The notes: generated by a model from the sequence alone, not told the origin. DNA of 64,000 bases from DATBSK01 sp964532485 (GCA_964532485.1 CAZHKE010000001.1:1-64000), one strand, 5' to 3'. Counted from the first letter of the stretch, positions 49,991-58,444 are shown. Made by a program: numbers and translations.

Positions 49991-51538
49991 TCAGTCGAGC
50001 ACGATCAGGTTGTCGGTTCCGCAGTCGAGAGTGCCACGTTCGGACGGGCTGACGCGGGTGAAGCGGCCGGCGTCGATCTGGAGCAGCGCGTAGCAGCCGT
50101 TGGGCGTGCGGGTGCCGACGTCGGTCGGACCGATGAGTCCCCGAGCGGTGAAGGCGTCGATCGTGGCGAGCGACGCGAGGAGGCGCTGGCGGCTCAGACC
50201 GTCGTCGCCGTGCTCGGCGACGATCGGTGCGACGGCGTCCTCGAAGAGCACGCCCGCCACATAGGCCCGGAGCCCCTCGTAGGAGGGCGGGTGCTGCGCG
50301 CGGGCTGTGGCCTTCAGGTACGCGCGCAGCTCGGGCACCTCGCGGCGGTCCTCGAAGGGCACGGTCTCGATCGCGACGTACTCGCCGTCGGCGTCGGCGT
50401 TCACGCTGAACGTCGCGTCGTAGCAGCGCGCGTCGCAGTACCAGGCCTCGACGTCGTTCGTGCCGGCACTCGCCGCGGCCCGCCGCAGCTCCAACGTCGA
50501 GTCGGGGCCCAGGCCGCTCGCGGCGAACGTCGCACCCGATGCGACGAGATCCTGCGCCAGCGCGTCGTAGTCGGCGCCCGGCGCGTCGAGGGCCACGTCG
50601 GGCGTCGCGACCGTGTCGAACCCGGTCGCCTCGGCGGCATCGATCGCGGTCTCGGTCGGCACGCGCTCGGGCCCGTCCGCGGGCACGAGCACGTACTGGG
50701 CGCAGCAGTCGTCGAGCTCGGTCTGCAGCCAGTGGTACGGGCCGACGCTCGCCACGCCGGCGCGGCGCGGGAACGCCGGGTACGTCGTCGGGCTCTCGGC
50801 GTGTGGCGCGCTGGTCGTCTCGACCGCCAGGTCCGGGATGTTGCACGTCGACGGCTCCGGGATCGCGTCGTGCACCGAACGCGTCGCCACCATCGCGAAC
50901 GTCCGCTCGCAAGCCGTGGCGACGGCCGCGTCGTAGCCCTCCGGCGTGGCGTCGGTGCTCAGCAGGTCGAGGCGCACGTTGCGCCCGGCGATCCCGCCGC
51001 GGCGGTTGAGCGCCTTGGCCCATGCGCTGGCGCCGTCGAACGTGGCGCGGTCGTCGGCGATGACGGCCAGTCGGATCTGGGTCGACGTGATCCCGGGCGC
51101 GGGCTCCCGTGGCGGGAGGCTCGTGCTCGTGCTCGTGCTCGTGGTGGTCGGCTCGGTGGCGCTCGGCGGAGGCTGCGTCGGAGGCTCCGTCGCCGGTGCT
51201 CCCTGGGGCGCGACCGTCACGGGCGGGGAGGTCGTCGTCGTCCTGGGCTTCGGCTTCGGGTCTCGCTTCGGCGCCTTCGTCGTCGGTGTGGTCGACGACG
51301 GAGGGACGATGCGGATCGTGGGTGGCGGCGTCGTCGGCACCGTCACGGCCGGACGCCCGACGAGCGTGGTGCTCGTCGTCGGGGACGACGGAGCACTCGA
51401 CGTCGTGCTCGACTGCCGGTCCCGGCGGTCGGCGGCCTCGTCGTCACCGCCCGACGAGGCGAGCAGCGCGATGCCGGCGCCGAGCAAGACTGCCAGCACC
51501 ACTGCGGTCAGCGTGAATGCGAGCTGACGACGATCCAC
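49991..51538 (-). CDS. Membrane-anchored PBP-like protein with Thr/Pro linker
   Basis: A 515-aa protein with an N-terminal membrane helix (about residues 7-28), a Thr/Ser/Pro-rich linker (about 40-150, including TSTSTSTS) and a type 1 periplasmic-binding domain (about 155-515, TSTQIRLAVIADDRATFDGA to LDCGTDNL). It is rich in Cys (CNIPD, DDCCAQY, YCDARCYD, NGCYALL, LDCGT), so several disulfides are likely. It looks like a surface ligand-binding protein rather than an ABC-importer subunit, since no permease is nearby. GTG start directly after the phosphotransferase stop (TGAGTG). Ligand unknown. Confidence 0.8.
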   Translation of the reverse strand: MDRRQLAFTLTAVVLAVLLGAGIALLASSGGDDEAADRRDRQSSTTSSAPSSPTTSTTLVGRPAVTVPTTPPPTIRIVPPSSTTPTTKAPKRDPKPKPRTTTTSPPVTVAPQGAPATEPPTQPPPSATEPTTTSTSTSTSLPPREPAPGITSTQIRLAVIADDRATFDGASAWAKALNRRGGIAGRNVRLDLLSTDATPEGYDAAVATACERTFAMVATRSVHDAIPEPSTCNIPDLAVETTSAPHAESPTTYPAFPRRAGVASVGPYHWLQTELDDCCAQYVLVPADGPERVPTETAIDAAEATGFDTVATPDVALDAPGADYDALAQDLVASGATFAASGLGPDSTLELRRAAASAGTNDVEAWYCDARCYDATFSVNADADGEYVAIETVPFEDRREVPELRAYLKATARAQHPPSYEGLRAYVAGVLFEDAVAPIVAEHGDDGLSRQRLLASLATIDAFTARGLIGPTDVGTRTPNGCYALLQIDAGRFTRVSPSERGTLDCGTDNLIVLD

Positions 51539-52609
51539 TCAGGCCAGTGTTCCCCACCCGAGGTCGCTCGCAGCGTCACCCGCATGCTCGAGCAGGGCCT
51601 CGACCCGAGCGGCGATCGTGGCCGCGTCGCCCGTGGCCGCCCCGCCCGTCGCACCCTTGAGGCGCCGGGCGTAGACCCCCTCGACGATGCAGGCCATCTT
51701 CCAGTAGCCGAACACCGTGTACCAGCCGAGCGCGTCGAGCGGGCGGCCCGAGCGGTTTTCGTAGGTCCGCGCGACCTCGCCTCGGCGCGCGAACCCGCCG
51801 GCGAGCGTGGGCGACGACGTGAGGAACGGGAGCGGGTCGCCGGCGTCGGCCCAGTAGAGGAGCGACCAGCACGCGTCCGCGACCGCATCTCCGATGGTGG
51901 CGAGCTCCCAGTCGAGCACCGCAGCGACGCGCGCGCCGTCGTCGAGCACGACGTTGTCGAAGCGGTAGTCGCCGTGCACCAGTGAGGGCCGACCCGTCTC
52001 GGCGGGCACCGACGCGGCGAGCGCATCGTGCAGGGCATCGAGGGCGGGGAGCTCACGGACGCGCGCCCGCTCGACCTGGGTCTGCCAGCGCCGGAGCTGG
52101 CGCGCGGCGTATCCGGTCCGGTGCTTGGCGAGGTCGCCGAGCCCGATCTCGTCGACGTCGAGCGCGTGGAACGCCACCTGCACGTCGACGAGCGAGTCGG
52201 TAGCCGCTCGGGCCTCGCGCTCGTCGAGCTCGGCGCCGTCGGCTTCGGTGCGCAGGATGCGCCCGTCGACGAATCCCATGACGTAGAAGGGCGCGCCGGT
52301 CACATCGGGGTCGGCGCAGCGCGCGAGAGGCGCCGGGACCGGGACGTCGGTGTTCGCCAGCGCGCTGATGATCCGCCATTCCCGGTCCATGTCGTGTGCC
52401 GTCGCGAGCACCGCGGCAATCGGTGGGCGGCGCAGCGCGACGGCGCGCCCACCGGCATCCACGACGCGGAACGTGAGGTTCGAGCCGCCCGCGGCGACGA
52501 GCTCGTAGGTCAGCGGCGCGTCGAGGTCGGCGACGTGCTCGAGGGTCCAGCGCGTCACGGCGTCGGTGTCGAGCCCCCTGTGTTGGTCGCGAGGGTGCGC
52601 GTCGGTCAC
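51539..52609 (-). CDS. APH-type phosphotransferase family protein
   Basis: A 356-aa protein of the choline/aminoglycoside kinase-like fold, of the group found with acyl-CoA dehydrogenases (ACAD10-like). It shows GGSNLTFRVVDAGGRAVALRRPP (phosphate-loop and Lys region written here in parts: GGSNLTFRV and AVALRRPP), the catalytic loop LVHGDYRFDNVVLD and the metal-binding VAAVLDWELATIGD. Members probably phosphorylate a hydroxyacyl-CoA or small alcohol. The GTG overlaps the P450 stop by 4 nt (GTGA), so the two are co-translated and probably act on the same pathway. Confidence 0.85.
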   Translation of the reverse strand: MTDAHPRDQHRGLDTDAVTRWTLEHVADLDAPLTYELVAAGGSNLTFRVVDAGGRAVALRRPPIAAVLATAHDMDREWRIISALANTDVPVPAPLARCADPDVTGAPFYVMGFVDGRILRTEADGAELDEREARAATDSLVDVQVAFHALDVDEIGLGDLAKHRTGYAARQLRRWQTQVERARVRELPALDALHDALAASVPAETGRPSLVHGDYRFDNVVLDDGARVAAVLDWELATIGDAVADACWSLLYWADAGDPLPFLTSSPTLAGGFARRGEVARTYENRSGRPLDALGWYTVFGYWKMACIVEGVYARRLKGATGGAATGDAATIAARVEALLEHAGDAASDLGWGTLA

Positions 52610-53835
52610 GCGGCAGCGCGCGCGGCCGGCGTGTACCTCACCGGCATGTGCTTGATCCCGTTGATGAAGTTGGACCGGAGCCGCTCGACGGGTCCGGTGA
52701 GCTCCATCTCCGGGATCCGCTGCACCAGCTCGTCGAACATCGCCCGGATCTCGAGCTTTGCCAGGTGCGAGCCGAGGCAGAAGTGCGGGCCGCCGCCACC
52801 GAAGGCCTCGTGCTCGTTGGGGTGCCGCGTGATGTCGAAGCGGTGGGGATCGTCGAACACGGCCGGATCGTGGTTCGCGGCGATGTACCAGAGCGCGACC
52901 TTCTGACCCTCGTCGATCGTCTGTCCGTCGAGCTCGAACGGCTCGCGCGCGGTCCGCCGCATGTACATGACCGGCGACGCCCAGCGGAGCATCTCCTCGA
53001 CGGCCATCGGCATCTTCTCGGGGTCGTCGAGCAGGTGCCGGCGCTGGTCGGGGTTCTCGATGAGGGCCAGCATCCCGTGCGAGATGAGGTTGCGGGTCGT
53101 CTCGTTGCCGGCGACGGCGAGCAGCTCGAAGAACAGGTCGAACTCGAGGTCGGTGAGCTGCTCCCCCTCGACCTCGGCCTGCAAGAGCACGCTGATGATG
53201 TCGTCCGACGGGTTGGCGCGCTTGTTGGCGGCCAGCTCGTTCGCGTACAGGAACATCTCGGACGCGGCCTCCATCGCGTTCTCGGCCGACACCGCGTACT
53301 CGGGGTCCTCGGAGCCGATCATCCGGTTGCTCCAGTCGAAGACCATGTGCCGGTCCTCCTGGGGCACGCCCATCATCTGGGCGATGACCTGGAGCGGGAG
53401 CTCCGCGGCGACGTCGACCACGAAGTCGCACTCGCCGCGCTCGATGATGTCGTCGACGATCCGGCTCGTGATGACGCGGACCTGGTCCTCGAGCCCGCCG
53501 ATCATGCGTGGCGTGAAGCCCTTGTTGACGATCCGCCGCAGCTTGGTGTGGTTCGGCGGGTCCATCATCAGCATCATCATCCGCTGCTGCTGGAGCTGCT
53601 CCTCGGTCACGTCCTCGTGCAGCGTGATTCCCCACTCGCTCGAGAACGTGGGCCACTCGTGGCTGACCGTGTAGAGGTGGTCGTAGCGGGTGATGCACCA
53701 GAAGCCGCTGCCCTGGGACTCCTCGTGGAAGTACACCGGCCGCTCGCGGCGGATCACATCGAACTGGTCGTGCGGGACCCCCCGGACGAACGTGTCGAGA
53801 TCGGTCAGGTCGACGTCGGCGAGCGTCGTCCCCAC
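52606..53835 (-). CDS. Cytochrome P450, CYP125/CYP142-like
   Basis: A 409-aa P450 that hydroxylates hydrophobic substrates with electrons from a ferredoxin. The I-helix motif AVAGNETTRN lies near 241-247, the ExxR helix in EEMLRWASP (Glu and Arg), and the haem Cys in FGGGGPHFCLGSHLAKLE near 357. RLRSNFINGIKHMPVRY at the end and PPNHTKLRRIVNKGFTPR in the B-C region closely resemble CYP125/CYP142/CYP124 steroid and isoprenoid hydroxylases. GTG 53835 has GGAGG 8 nt upstream; TAACGT (53873-53868) gives a short leader. Steroid C26 oxidation is a plausible but unproven role. Confidence 0.88.
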   Translation of the reverse strand: MGTTLADVDLTDLDTFVRGVPHDQFDVIRRERPVYFHEESQGSGFWCITRYDHLYTVSHEWPTFSSEWGITLHEDVTEEQLQQQRMMMLMMDPPNHTKLRRIVNKGFTPRMIGGLEDQVRVITSRIVDDIIERGECDFVVDVAAELPLQVIAQMMGVPQEDRHMVFDWSNRMIGSEDPEYAVSAENAMEAASEMFLYANELAANKRANPSDDIISVLLQAEVEGEQLTDLEFDLFFELLAVAGNETTRNLISHGMLALIENPDQRRHLLDDPEKMPMAVEEMLRWASPVMYMRRTAREPFELDGQTIDEGQKVALWYIAANHDPAVFDDPHRFDITRHPNEHEAFGGGGPHFCLGSHLAKLEIRAMFDELVQRIPEMELTGPVERLRSNFINGIKHMPVRYTPAARAAA

Positions 53836-53867
53836 GGCAGGCACCTCCAGGTCGGCAGGACTGGAAC

Positions 53868-53877
53868 ACGTTACGAT
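53868..53877. promoter_or_regulatory. Bidirectional promoter for P450 and amidohydrolase
   Basis: ACGTTACGAT reads as TAACGT on the minus strand (53873-53868) and TACGAT on the plus strand (53872-53877), sharing the TA step. The P450 leader is about 25 nt. The plus transcript would have a leader of about 113 nt containing the 81-bp repeat at 53899-53979. Confidence 0.55.
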
Positions 53878-53898
53878 TCGCGCCACGAGTCCGCCACC

Positions 53899-53979
53899 GG
53901 TCCGGCGGGCACCAGCAGCGGAGCGAGCGCCCCGTTGGGCGGCGACGGGCATCCCGGCGCCGAGCGAGCGACGCAGTGG
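53899..53979 (+). repeat. 81-bp upstream repeat, copy A
   Basis: Aligns without gaps to 58350-58430 (copy B) with 64 of 81 identical positions counted by eye; the first 36 bases match at 34. It lies in the predicted leader of the amidohydrolase gene, just before its ribosome site. Hairpins CGCCC/GGGCG and CGGG/CCCG can form. Confidence 0.75.
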
Positions 53980-53996
53980 AGCAGGGGAGTCTGCCG

Positions 53997-55712
53997 ATGC
54001 ACGATCTCGTGATCCGCGGTGGGTCGGTCGTCGACGGGACGGGGGCGGCGGCGGTCGACGCCGACGTCGCGATCGACGACGGCTGGGTCACCCTCGTCGG
54101 GCGTGTCGAGGCCGAGGGAGCCGCCGAGATCGACGCCACCGGGCGAATCGTCACGCCCGGCTTCGTCGACGTCCACACCCACTACGACGGCCAGGTCACA
54201 TGGGACCCGCTGCTCACCCCGTCGACGTGGCACGGCGTCACCACCGTCGTGATGGGCAACTGCGGCGTCGGCTTCGCACCGGCTCGGCCCGACCGGCACG
54301 AGTGGCTCATCGGCCTGATGGAGGGCGTCGAGGACATTCCCGGCGCGGCGCTGTCGGAGGGCATCCGCTGGGGCTGGGAGACGTTCCCCGAGTTCCTCGA
54401 CTTCCTCGACACCCAGGAGCTCGCGATCGACATCGGCACACAGGTGCCGCACGGCGCGGTGCGCGGGTACGTGATGGGCGAACGTGGCGCGCGCAACTAC
54501 CCGGCGACACCGGACGACATCGCGGAGATGGCAGCGATCGTCCGGGAGGGGATCGAAGCCGGCGCGCTCGGCGTCTCGACCTCGCGCACGATCGCGCACC
54601 GGGCGATCGACGGTGAGCCCGTGCCCGGAACGTACGCCGCGGAGGACGAGCTGTTCGCGATGGGTCGCGCGCTCAGCGACGCCGGCGCCGGCGTCTTCGA
54701 GCTCGCGCCCGCGGGCGTGATGGGCGAGGACCTCGCCGCGTCCGAGAAGGAGATGGATTGGATGCGGCGCCTGTCGCGCGAGACGGGGCGGCCGGTCACG
54801 TTCGCGCTGCTCCAACACGACTACGACCCCGATCAGTGGAAGAAGATGCTCGACCTCGCGACCGAGGCGTACGACGAGGGCGTGCCGATCCGGCCGCAGG
54901 TCGCGGGCCGCCCGCTCGGCCTGTTGCTCGGGCTCCAGACGTTCCACCCGCTGAGCAAGCGCCCGAGCTTCGAGCCACTGCTCGAGCTGCCGCTCGACGA
55001 GAAGGTGGCGGCGATGCGCGACCCCGAGCTGCGGGCGCGGATCATCGCCGAGAGCCCGAACCCCGACGACGCCATGGCGTTCATCGGGATGGGGCTCGAC
55101 CGGATCTTCAGGCTGGGCGAGCCGCCCGACTACGAGCCGGCACGCGACCAGAGCATCGCGGCGCTCGCGGAGCGCGCGGGCGTCGACCCGACGGAGCACC
55201 TGTACGACCTCCTGCTGGAGAACGAGGGACGCGAGCTGCTGCTGCGGCCGTTGCTCGGGTACAGCAACTTCACCCAGGATCCGATCCGCGAGATGGTGAT
55301 GCACCCGGCGAGCGCGCTGGGGCTCGGCGACGGTGGCGCGCACGTGGGCGCGATCTGCGACGCGAGCATCGAGACGTACATGCTCACGCACTGGGTGCGC
55401 GACCGCAGCCGTGGCGAGCGGCTGCCACTCGAGCTCGTGATCCGCAAGATGACGAGTGACACGGCGGCGCTGTACGGGCTCGGTGACCGCGGTGTCCTCG
55501 CGCCGGGGTATCGCGGTGACGTCAACGTCATCGATCTCGACGGCATGACGCTGCACCGGCCCGAGATGGTGTACGACCTGCCGGGAGGCGCCCGCCGGCT
55601 GCTCCAGCACGCCGACGGTTACGACGCGACGATCGTCGCGGGCGAAGTCATCCTGCGAGACGGTGCCGACACCGGTGCGCGCCCGGGACAGCTGATCAGA
55701 GGAGCACGATGA
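53997..55712 (+). CDS. N-acyl-D-amino-acid deacylase-like amidohydrolase
   Basis: A 571-aa metal-dependent amidohydrolase of the D-aminoacylase group. The metal-binding HxH is in DVHTHYDGQVTWDP (His about 61 and 63). The middle domain has ARNYPATPDDIAEM, and the conserved GDGGAHVG (about 447) and THWVRDRSRGERLPLE follow, with NVIDLDGM near the C-terminus. Such enzymes hydrolyse N-acyl amides or related substrates. GGGGAG 7 nt before ATG 53997 decides the start. The small quinol-monooxygenase-like gene follows with a 4-nt ATGA overlap. Confidence 0.87.
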   Translation: MHDLVIRGGSVVDGTGAAAVDADVAIDDGWVTLVGRVEAEGAAEIDATGRIVTPGFVDVHTHYDGQVTWDPLLTPSTWHGVTTVVMGNCGVGFAPARPDRHEWLIGLMEGVEDIPGAALSEGIRWGWETFPEFLDFLDTQELAIDIGTQVPHGAVRGYVMGERGARNYPATPDDIAEMAAIVREGIEAGALGVSTSRTIAHRAIDGEPVPGTYAAEDELFAMGRALSDAGAGVFELAPAGVMGEDLAASEKEMDWMRRLSRETGRPVTFALLQHDYDPDQWKKMLDLATEAYDEGVPIRPQVAGRPLGLLLGLQTFHPLSKRPSFEPLLELPLDEKVAAMRDPELRARIIAESPNPDDAMAFIGMGLDRIFRLGEPPDYEPARDQSIAALAERAGVDPTEHLYDLLLENEGRELLLRPLLGYSNFTQDPIREMVMHPASALGLGDGGAHVGAICDASIETYMLTHWVRDRSRGERLPLELVIRKMTSDTAALYGLGDRGVLAPGYRGDVNVIDLDGMTLHRPEMVYDLPGGARRLLQHADGYDATIVAGEVILRDGADTGARPGQLIRGAR

Positions 55713-56032
55713 GCGAGCCAAGCGCGACGGCGAAGGTCTCGGTGGTCGCGAAGCTGACCGTCAAGCCCGAGAAGGCCGACGAGTTCCCCGCGCAGTGGGA
55801 GAAGGTCTTCGAGCACATCACGGCGCACGAGCCGGGCTGTGAGCACTACACGCTGCACCGGTCGTCGACGGAGCCGAACGTCTTCTACGTCACGGAGGTC
55901 TACGAGAGCCAGGCCGCGCTCGACGCGCACATGGGCTCCGACGCGTTCGCCGAGCTGGGTGCGGGCCTGGGCGACTTCGTCGAGGGCGCCGACATGCAGC
56001 TCCTCAACCCCGTCATGTCGGCCAGGGGCTGA
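55709..56032 (+). CDS. ABM-family quinol monooxygenase-like protein
   Basis: A 107-aa protein of the dimeric alpha-beta barrel ABM family. Seen are VVAKLTVKPEKADEF at the start, HEPGCEHYTLHRSSTEPNVFY (about 46-66) and EVYESQAALDAHMGSDAF. Family members include YgiN-type quinol monooxygenases and haem oxygenases. The ATG overlaps the amidohydrolase stop (ATGA), so the two are coupled, and a joint function with the amidohydrolase is likely though not defined. It is convergent with the VOC gene. Confidence 0.85.
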   Translation: MSEPSATAKVSVVAKLTVKPEKADEFPAQWEKVFEHITAHEPGCEHYTLHRSSTEPNVFYVTEVYESQAALDAHMGSDAFAELGAGLGDFVEGADMQLLNPVMSARG

Positions 56033-56101
56033 CCGGCCGCGACCTCGAAGCGCTGGATCCGGAGCACGAGCTCGTCCCGTCGTGTCCCGAGCCGAACGCG
56101 A

Positions 56102-57013
56102 TCATCCGGGAGACTCGATCAGCTCGAGGACGGCGCCGTCGGGGTCGTCGAACAGCAGGGCGCGCAGCGGGGGCATCTCCGGCCCCATGTCGAGGTCGGC
56201 CGGCGGTGACCAGCACCGGACCCGGCGCGCCTCCAGCTCGGCATGGTCTCGGTCGATGTCGTCGGTCATGAACGCGAGCCGGAACGGGCCGAGCCGGTTC
56301 GCGGTGCGCGACGGCGCACCCGTCGCGCTCGGGGTCCTCCACTGCACGAGGTCGAGCGCGAACGCCCCGACCCGGCGGGGATCGTCGAGGTAGGCCATCT
56401 CGAGCTCGACCTCGTCGTCCATCCCCAGGCCGGCGCCGCTCTGCTTGCCGGGGCGCAGGCGAGCGAGCGGAGTGAAGCCCAGGACCGACTCGTAGAACTC
56501 GACCGACCGATCGAGGTCGCTCACGTTCAGCGCGAGGAACGAGAACCGGCTCGTGACTCCCTCCCTCCCGATCAGCTCGACCATCGTGCCGTCGGGATCG
56601 AGGCAGGTGAGCGCCCGCATCGACTGCGCTCCCTCGATCTCGACGTCGTGTGGCTCACCGAGGCACCGCGTGGCCCCGGCCTCGAGCCGCGCGAACGTCG
56701 CGTCGACGTCGCCCACGGTGAAGCCGAGCCGGCTGAAGCCGAGCGTGTTGGCAGCGACCGCCGGCGTACCCGTCGGTCGGGGCGTCTGCCACTCGAGCAG
56801 GTCGACGACCACGCCGTCGTAGCCCCGCTCGTCGAGCATGATCCATGCGTCCCACGCCGCCCGCTCGAGCCCGAACGCGGCACCGTCCTGCTCCGGCGAC
56901 ACGGTGTGCGCGGCCTGCGTGAGCCCCAGCAGGTCGCGGTAGAAGCCGAGCGACCGCTCGAGGTCACCGCAGTTGACGTTGAGGTGGAAGACGCGGGACA
57001 CGCCGATCGCCAT
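56102..57013 (-). CDS. Two-domain VOC family protein
   Basis: A 303-aa protein of two glyoxalase/bleomycin-resistance (VOC) domains, about residues 5-135 and 150-300. Both start with the family pattern (VFHLNVNCGDLERSLGFYRD and FLALNVSDLDRSVEFYESVL). Metal-ligand His and Glu appear as HLNVN and MVELIGREG in the first domain and are partly lost in the second (LALNV). Such fused VOC proteins include dioxygenases and isomerases; no substrate can be named. ATG start; the leader of about 30 nt begins at the bidirectional promoter 57050-57059. Confidence 0.85.
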   Translation of the reverse strand: MAIGVSRVFHLNVNCGDLERSLGFYRDLLGLTQAAHTVSPEQDGAAFGLERAAWDAWIMLDERGYDGVVVDLLEWQTPRPTGTPAVAANTLGFSRLGFTVGDVDATFARLEAGATRCLGEPHDVEIEGAQSMRALTCLDPDGTMVELIGREGVTSRFSFLALNVSDLDRSVEFYESVLGFTPLARLRPGKQSGAGLGMDDEVELEMAYLDDPRRVGAFALDLVQWRTPSATGAPSRTANRLGPFRLAFMTDDIDRDHAELEARRVRCWSPPADLDMGPEMPPLRALLFDDPDGAVLELIESPG

Positions 57014-57049
57014 CGGGCGGCTGCCTCTCGAGGGGCTCGGAACCGGCGC

Positions 57050-57059
57050 ACGGTAACGT
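57050..57059. promoter_or_regulatory. Bidirectional promoter, overlapping -10 boxes
   Basis: ACGGTAACGT reads as TACCGT on the minus strand (57055-57050) and TAACGT on the plus strand (57054-57059). The plus box ends 7 nt before GTG 57067 (leaderless). The minus transcript has a leader of about 30 nt to ATG 57013. Confidence 0.55.
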
Positions 57060-57066
57060 CCGGGGG

Positions 57067-57531
57067 GTGTCCAGAGCCAGCGAGAGCGACGCGCGGAGCG
57101 CGATCGAGCACATCGTGTACGGATACGCCGAGCGGATGGATCTCGGCGACTTCAAGGGAGTCGCGGCGCTGTTCGCGCACGCCCGCTACAAGGGCGGCGG
57201 TCCCGACGACCCCGGCGTCAAGGGGGCGGCGCCGGTGCTGGAGATCCTCGAGACGATGGTGCGCCGCTACGACGACGGCACGCCGCGCACGAAGCATGTC
57301 ACGACCAACCTCGTGATCGACACCGACGAGTCCGAGGGAACCGCCACGGCGCGCTCGTACTACACGGTGTTCCAGCAGCTCGACGGCTTCCCGCTCCAGC
57401 CCATCATCGCGGGCCGCTACCACGACTCGTTCGCGCGCGCCGACGGGGACTGGCAGCTCAGCGAGCGCGTCATCTACTGCGACCTGATCGGTGATGTCTC
57501 GAAGCACCTCAGCACGGATCCCTTCGCGTGA
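57067..57531 (+). CDS. SnoaL/NTF2-like small protein
   Basis: A 154-aa NTF2-fold protein (SnoaL_4 type): IEHIVYGYAERMDLGDFKGV at the start, a His-containing ALFAHARYKGGG, and the pattern TNLVIDTDESEGTATARSYY in the middle. The pocket residues look complete for the fold, but no active site can be assigned. It is similar in type to the protein at 47599. First gene of a probable six-gene operon; its stop overlaps the enoyl-CoA hydratase GTG by 4 nt. Confidence 0.8.
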   Translation: MSRASESDARSAIEHIVYGYAERMDLGDFKGVAALFAHARYKGGGPDDPGVKGAAPVLEILETMVRRYDDGTPRTKHVTTNLVIDTDESEGTATARSYYTVFQQLDGFPLQPIIAGRYHDSFARADGDWQLSERVIYCDLIGDVSKHLSTDPFA

Positions 57532-58349
57532 GTGACGACGACGAACGACAGGTCGCGTCGGTCGACGATGCCGATCGTGTCCGCCTGATCACGTTTCGCC
57601 GCCCCGATCAGCGCAACGCGTTCGACACCGCGCTGTACGGCGCCGTCGCGGCGGCGCTCGACGACGCGGCGTCGTGCGACGACCTCGCGGTGGTCGTGCT
57701 GACGGGCGAGGGCACGGCCTATTCCGCCGGCCAGGACCTCGCCGAGATGGGGCGTCTCGGCAACCCCGAGAGCCGCGACGCGGCGCCGCCGGAGGAAGCC
57801 GCCGAGCACGGCTTTCGGCGCTTCATCGCCGCGATCGAGTCGTTCCCGAAGCCGATCGTCGCCGCGGTCAACGGTGTGGCCGTGGGCATCGGCACGACGA
57901 TGCTGCCGTACTGCGACATCGTGCTCGTCTCGGACTCGGCGCGCTTCCGTCTGCCGTTCGCGAGCCTCGGCGTCGTGCCCGAGGCGGGCAGCACGTTCAC
58001 CCTGCCGACGGTGATGGGCTGGCGGGCCGCCGCCCACGCGTTCTTCACCGGAGAGTGGTTCGGGGCCGAGGTGGCTCTCGCGTGCGACTTGGCCTCGCGC
58101 GTGTGTCCTCCCGAGGAGCTGCTCGACGAGGCGCTGGCGACCGCTCGACAGATCGCGAAGATGCCCGTCGTGTCGCTCGTCGAGACCAAGCGCCTCCTCC
58201 TCGCGACTCGCATCGATGCTGCCCGTGCGGCGCGAGCCCGAGAGGAGGACGTGTTCGCCCGGCTCACCGGCGCACCCGCCAACCGCGAGGCGATCGCGGC
58301 CTTCCTGGACAAGCGCGAGGCCGACTTCACGAGCCTGCCCGCGGACTAG
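57528..58349 (+). CDS. Enoyl-CoA hydratase/isomerase family protein
   Basis: A 273-aa crotonase-fold enzyme acting on enoyl-CoA in beta-oxidation. Oxyanion-hole pieces are AYSAGQDLAEM (near 65) and VNGVAVGIGTTMLPYCDI (near 120); FASLGVVPEAGSTFTLP (near 145) holds one catalytic Glu position. The other catalytic Glu position is less clear, so isomerase or hydratase cannot be decided. GTG start overlapping the previous stop (GTGA). The repeat copy B begins at the last base of its stop codon. Confidence 0.88.
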   Translation: MSDDDERQVASVDDADRVRLITFRRPDQRNAFDTALYGAVAAALDDAASCDDLAVVVLTGEGTAYSAGQDLAEMGRLGNPESRDAAPPEEAAEHGFRRFIAAIESFPKPIVAAVNGVAVGIGTTMLPYCDIVLVSDSARFRLPFASLGVVPEAGSTFTLPTVMGWRAAAHAFFTGEWFGAEVALACDLASRVCPPEELLDEALATARQIAKMPVVSLVETKRLLLATRIDAARAARAREEDVFARLTGAPANREAIAAFLDKREADFTSLPAD

Positions 58350-58430
58350 GGTCCGGCGGGCGCCAGCAGCGGAGCGAGCGGCCCGAAGCGCGATGGCGGG
58401 TACCCTGCCATCGAGCGAACGAAGCAATGG
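58350..58430 (+). repeat. 81-bp upstream repeat, copy B
   Basis: Aligns without gaps to 53899-53979 (64 of 81 positions identical). It fills the space between the enoyl-CoA hydratase stop and the ferredoxin ribosome site. Unlike copy A it contains a TACCCT box (58401-58406). Confidence 0.75.
58401..58406 (+). promoter_or_regulatory. -10 box TACCCT for the ferredoxin
   Basis: TACCCT inside repeat copy B would start an mRNA near 58413, with a leader of about 30 nt and an AGGAG ribosome site 7 nt before ATG 58445. It may add an internal promoter to the operon. Confidence 0.4.
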
Positions 58431-58444
58431 TGAGGAGATGTGTG

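Noticed and set aside
51121..51144. Short tandem repeat of a 6-base unit
   Set aside because: It encodes the Thr/Ser linker of the binding-like protein; a coding low-complexity stretch, not a separate element.
53836..53952. Longer start for the P450
   Set aside because: The TAACGT box lies within it, and GTG 53835 has a good ribosome site.
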